Source of the DNA: Siphlonurus alternatus
Lineage: Eukaryota; Arthropoda; Insecta; Ephemeroptera; Siphlonuridae
Assembly: GCA_949825025.1 (NCBI GenBank)
Contig: OX463781.1
Location: 48,806,317 to 48,870,316 of the forward strand
DNA: 64,000 nt
Direction of reading: 5' to 3'
Positions 60,022 to 64,000 of the stretch are shown in pieces. The translations under genes and the position numbers were made by a program. Each line of letters starts with the position of its first letter. Within the stretch, counting starts at the first letter, position 1. Under the pieces are notes generated by a model. The model was not told the origin of the DNA and did not search any database. It worked only from the letters and a program-made list of their open reading frames with translations.

Positions 60022-60284
60022 AGCTGCCGGTAAAGCGTGCGCGACCCCCCGAGTAGCGGCGATTTCAACCGGAGAGAGACGAGGGAGGGGAGGGAGGCGG
60101 TCGCTGATTCGTCTGGTGAGCCCGCCATGACAGTCGTGCTTTGGTGAGCGGAGGGAACGTATGTGTGTGTAGCAGCCGCAGTCTCTCTGTTTGTTATTGT
60201 CGTGCTGTGCCGTGGACTTACCGTGTTTTGTTGTTTATTATCGAACCGTCAACACCACGAGGATACGGAGCAACTTTTATAAAG
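60022..60284 (+). promoter_or_regulatory. CpG-rich promoter and probable non-coding first exon
   Basis: A GC/CpG-rich island (60022-60130, with GCGCGACC, GGGAGGGGAGGGAGG and GGCGGTCG) is followed by a less GC-rich leader that ends TTTATAAAG|GTAAGA, a strong donor with GT at 60285-60286. The leader contains only very short ATG frames (ATG 60127, seven codons counting stop; ATG 60160, four), which fits a 5' UTR. The exon would be untranslated, joined to a distant coding exon to the right. The sequence downstream to 64 kb is then mostly first intron. There is no TATA box; a purine-rich tract just ahead is typical of dispersed promoters. The gene identity is unknown. Confidence 0.5.
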
Positions 60285-62252
60285 GTAAGATTAAAATTTG
60301 CCGCCATAACCACTGCCATGTGTATGTTGTGTTTATGGGGGGGTGGGCGCCGGGAAAGTATTTACCGGTACTTAATTTTATAACCCTATAGTAAAGAGCC
60401 GTTATTAATCTACTGAAGAATGAAAACTCTTAAACGTTTTGCACGATTGTTTTTATTTCAAAACGACTTTCGATTTTTATTTTCTTGTATCTACTGATGA
60501 TCTATACATGCACTGTATCATACTGCACTGTTTATGCATACACCACGCGGTTATAGAACAGGTTCTAACATCCAAAAACATCCATAAATAATAAGTAATG
60601 AAAATAATTTTATTGATGATTAGATTAATATATTAATGAGAGGATGCATAATAATATCATACTTACGCCCGAAAATTTGTATACGACTTTCGTATAATCA
60701 ACTTTTATTTGGGATTTTTTATTTTTTTTTATCTCCATATTCGCCAATATAAACAAACGATATAATCACAGCGTGAAATAAATACTGTACTTCTCTTCCA
60801 CTGGCACATTATATATAATTATATATATTCTATAATCAAGCTTTCATTCACTTATTGAGCAGTCGTTTATCCATGCTAGATTTAATGAGGTTTATGCAAA
60901 TAGTGTAAATTAAACGTTGGTGACATAATTTTACCGGTAAATACCGTGCTGGATATATTTATAAATAAATTATAACTTTGCTGATCGATTATTACACCTA
61001 CTAATTGTATTTATATTTTGTTATTTTTTATACAACGATGTTTTACTTTGTTTCAATAAAACTGTCAGATGAATTATTATAATGACTGTTGTACCTTTAT
61101 ATTATATGTACCGCTGCACGATGGGTTATTGTATGAAATTTGCGTGCATTTAAATATTTCAAACATGTTTTAAATTATAAGGTTGTTTTCTTCCTGGATT
61201 TAATTTTTAATTATTTTCTTTGCTAATTACATAAAATATGCAGAATACATTTAATTACGAAGTATACATGATATTTTCAGCAAACATGTTCTCATAGCAG
61301 ATTGATTCTCTAGTGTTTTTACTACCGGTACTAATCCTGATCTATGTTGCACCACGGTCACTACAGCTAGGTTACGACACTGTAAATAGTCTTTTGTCCG
61401 ACCTCAGAGGGTCCTAAGTAAACAGTGGCAGTGTACTTAGTGATAAGACGCAACTTTCAACAATTGTTTGAAATGCCGCGCATTTGTTTTATTCAAATAA
61501 AGTATCAGTGATGCGGAGCGAATCATGTTACAAAAACTATAAATTATGTGCTATCATTATTGGCTGTTAGGAATTTGTCGTTGACATGATCTAGTGCCTA
61601 AAGGCAGATTGCAAAGCGTTGTTGTTGGGAGCTATCAAATAAACGAGGATTGACCTATTGGTGGGGTGAATAACTTCTTGTGGTACATTTTTATCCTCCG
61701 AAATATATACTGGGGGAAGCTGCTGCAAGTCCCTACAATCAATAGGAACGTGAGAAGAAAGCTGCTGTGGCGGCTTCAGTCAGATAACAGCTTATATTCT
61801 TCTACAAAAACTATCAGGAAATATAACTATTTAAATTGATGCAGGAAAAATAAATTGTGTTACATTATTACTACAGATTTGAGGATTTATGTGATATATA
61901 AAAAAAAAAAAAAAGTTTTTCAATAAAATATTGAATATTTTTTTATGCAGACAAATTAGAATGTATTGTACCGTACCTTATATCTTATGTTTGGCAGTAT
62001 TATGTATAAATATTTAATTGTTATATTCAATTAATTTTTTTATGACTTCATTTATCAACATAACAGGACGCTTCTATCCTGCAGCTCATTTAACATAGAT
62101 TTGGATAGGTTATAATTTTTTTGTTTAGTTAATATATGGGAACGATTAGCAAACGTTATAGAGCTATTTAAGAAGCCAATGTTTCAAGAAGCGTTTTTCT
62201 TACCTGTTACCTGCGAAGAACTTCTTGAATCGCTCCCTAGCTTAGAGGCGCA

Positions 62253-62351
62253 GCGATTTCTCCTCACCAATATGGCTGCCATACGATTTTACTGCAAGTG
62301 CGCTTTTCTCGCCCCGCCAAGCCTCGCGCGACATCGGTCCGTGGAAAAGCG
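62253..62351 (+). repeat. Solo copy of the 30.7-kb palindrome arm repeat
   Basis: It shares CAAGTGCGCTTTTCTCGCCC and flanking blocks (CGATTT.TCCTC.CCAA.ATGGC, then GACATCG.TCC.TGGAA.AGC) with 31045-31135 and, inverted, with 30687-30750. Identity is roughly three quarters overall, with one perfect ~23-base core. The ATGGC near the start is part of the repeat, so the ORF at 62179-62364 is not good evidence of a gene. Confidence 0.7.
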
Positions 62352-63180
62352 TCTTATTTCTTGACAATAATTTAACTGACACAAAATCTGCAAACATTGG
62401 TCAACGCAAACTCACACTGACCAGACTACTCCATTACTGTATTATGGTGACGTGCTGTGATGTGGTTTGCTGGCAAAACGCCGCCATTGCCACCTTCAAC
62501 AAAGCTGCCTGATGGATTATGCATCACATGCAGCGTATAATGCAACCCGCACGCCCTGGTTTGTTTGCAGCTAACCTACAGCTGCAGGCTACTGTATATT
62601 TGACCAAGCAATGACGTCTTCAAACCCCCGGTCATGTGTCGCAGCTTGTGAGGATTATCTACCTCAGGGGATTGATGTCATGTTGGGTTACAGTACTATG
62701 GTTACATACACACTTGCTGTGTGTAGTACAGGGGTCGTGATGCATGCAGGTTAGGGGTGGGTAACTAGGGGAGGGGGTGTCTTTTGTTCGGCACCCCTTG
62801 TTGAGATCATATATGACTCCCATCTGCCAACATGGTTCAGGCGACATGATTGCATTTTATGTGCCTATCAAAAAGTCAAAATATAACCTTATATTTCACA
62901 ATGTTTACTTCCAGGCTAATTTTATTACTGTTTTTTTTAGTCGGAAGTTTTTACTGTTTCTTGTTTACAATTTAACAGCAGTAAATTTTAAAATTATGTT
63001 TGCATCCTATTAATAATTAATTTTACTACATATTTAAACTTAAGTAAGTTTACTTAGGTTAATTAAAATGGTATAAGTAATCGGAGCATGTATATGATAT
63101 GGTCATTAATAGCCATTTGGTTGCTGCACCAAACTATGGGAAAGAACAATATTGACAGTGCAGCAGTGTTTGTTTGTTCA

Positions 63181-63367
63181 GGAAATTACTACAGAGCTAA
63201 ACTTATACCTGAGTCATAGTCCACGACCAGTCAGCCTGCTCGGAGAACTCAAACTGTCATTTGCACTGCCCATGACCCTCTGGTGTAGACAAGATAATGA
63301 ACCAAGAACGTATTTTCCTCTAAAAAAATTATTGAGTGTCAAAAAAGTAATTTTGAGTTTCTTTTAG
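63181..63367 (+). CDS. Possible exon downstream of the 60-kb promoter
   Basis: The acceptor GTGTTTGTTTGTTCAG ends at 63180. The following frame (EITTELNLYLSHSPRPVSLL…) is open for 61 codons to TAG at 63365. A weak donor (AAAAAA|GTAATT) lies near 63346. Phase, strand and distance would suit a second exon of the gene beginning at 60.0-60.28 kb, but composition is only mildly GC-richer and no family is recognised. Confidence 0.22.
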
Positions 63368-64000
63368 GATGGTTGGGAACAACGCAAAATCAGCTGACTT
63401 AAAACCCCCATTGTGTTAATTTAGGGGCAGTATGGTTGACCTGGATCAAACATACGGCTCTCACCCTATTTAATTTATTATTTCATCCAGTGCAGCCACT
63501 GATAGCCCGCCTTTTATACAGGTAGTACAATACATGCAATATTGCGAACGGAACCAAGTTTTTGCTCCTTCACTTATTTTAAATTCGAAATTACGATGAG
63601 AAAAAGACGCGGTCTAAATTATACAGCTCAGCGTGTAATTCATGTCGCTTGTCAGCGTGTTTTGTGACAACTACTTTTTATGTTGTAGTCTTCCACAAAC
63701 AGTCAACAATGACGTCGTTACAACAAAATAACAAATAAGAGAAAGTGGAGCCAATTTTTTAAATTTTCAGAAAAAATATAATTTTTATACAATTTTAATT
63801 TGTTTTTATTTTATAATATTTTTTGAGCGAGTTACGCCTCTCGAAGATTTCGTTTTAAATTTTAGTTGATCTAACTTTTGTTTCGTGAAAGGATTGTGGA
63901 TGGAGCCATGTCATATTTGTGAGGTTATGTAAATACGATGATTGCAATTAGGAATGACGTGTAATGGACTAAATTACTGTACGATTGATGCGTCTCTGCA

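Larger units (their letters stand above)
60285..64000. other. Probable first intron of a plus-strand gene
   Basis: The stretch follows the GTAAGA donor and is mostly AT-rich. It contains one solitary outer-repeat copy (62253-62351) and a GC-richer patch at 62400-62860 without exon signals. The far end also shows nothing else of note. Confidence 0.35.

Overview
This window reads as nuclear DNA of an invertebrate animal. It is strongly AT-rich (my impression is about two thirds A+T) with CpG not depleted. There are no bacterial-style operons, ribosome binding sites or long ORFs. Instead there are long microsatellites, poly(A/T) runs, many short inverted-repeat elements, and a few small GC-richer islands that look like promoters or short exons with GT/AG borders. 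I cannot name the species; an arthropod or another invertebrate with large introns would fit. No ORF in the window matches a protein family I can recognise, and no complete transposase, reverse transcriptase, rRNA or functional tRNA gene was seen.

Layout. 1-8 kb is mostly featureless AT-rich DNA with one clean 141-bp palindromic MITE (1823-1963). A CpG-rich promoter-like island lies at about 7.93-8.12 kb. Two copies of a second MITE family, each carrying TGACGTCA sites, lie at 11.8 and 14.8 kb. A third palindromic family is present as two copies around a 123-bp (TC)n tract at 19.0-19.7 kb. A (TA)n tract is at 21.5 kb and the first, diverged copy of a ~300-bp fold-back family at 22.0-22.3 kb. 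At 25.5-26.9 kb on the minus strand lie three short exon-like segments whose splice sites and reading phases agree; they are the best evidence for a conserved protein-coding gene, although its identity is unknown. A 5S rRNA-related retroposon-like sequence follows at 28.3-28.6 kb and a nested palindrome at 30.7-31.1 kb.

The right half has a GC-box promoter-like island with a strong donor (32.9-33.15 kb), tandem repeats rich in TGACGTCA (35.5 kb), an E-box triplet (41.75-41.80 kb), and a small intronless candidate gene with TATA box and AATAAA (43.46-43.99 kb). A DR1+DR4 nuclear-receptor element lies at 48.86 kb. The most striking object is a 1.7-kb near-perfect inverted repeat at 49792-51490 holding mirrored tRNA-like units. 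Two good copies of the ~300-bp fold-back family lie at 46.8 and 57.7 kb. A CpG-rich promoter plus non-coding first exon with a GTAAGA donor (60.03-60.28 kb) probably starts a plus-strand gene that runs off the window to the right.

The unifying theme is a set of fold-back elements that differ in length but share architecture. They carry the perfect CREB/ATF-type palindrome TGACGTCA, which occurs 19 times in 64 kb where less than one would be expected at this base composition. The elements may be spreading a stress- or cAMP-responsive site; that part is inference.
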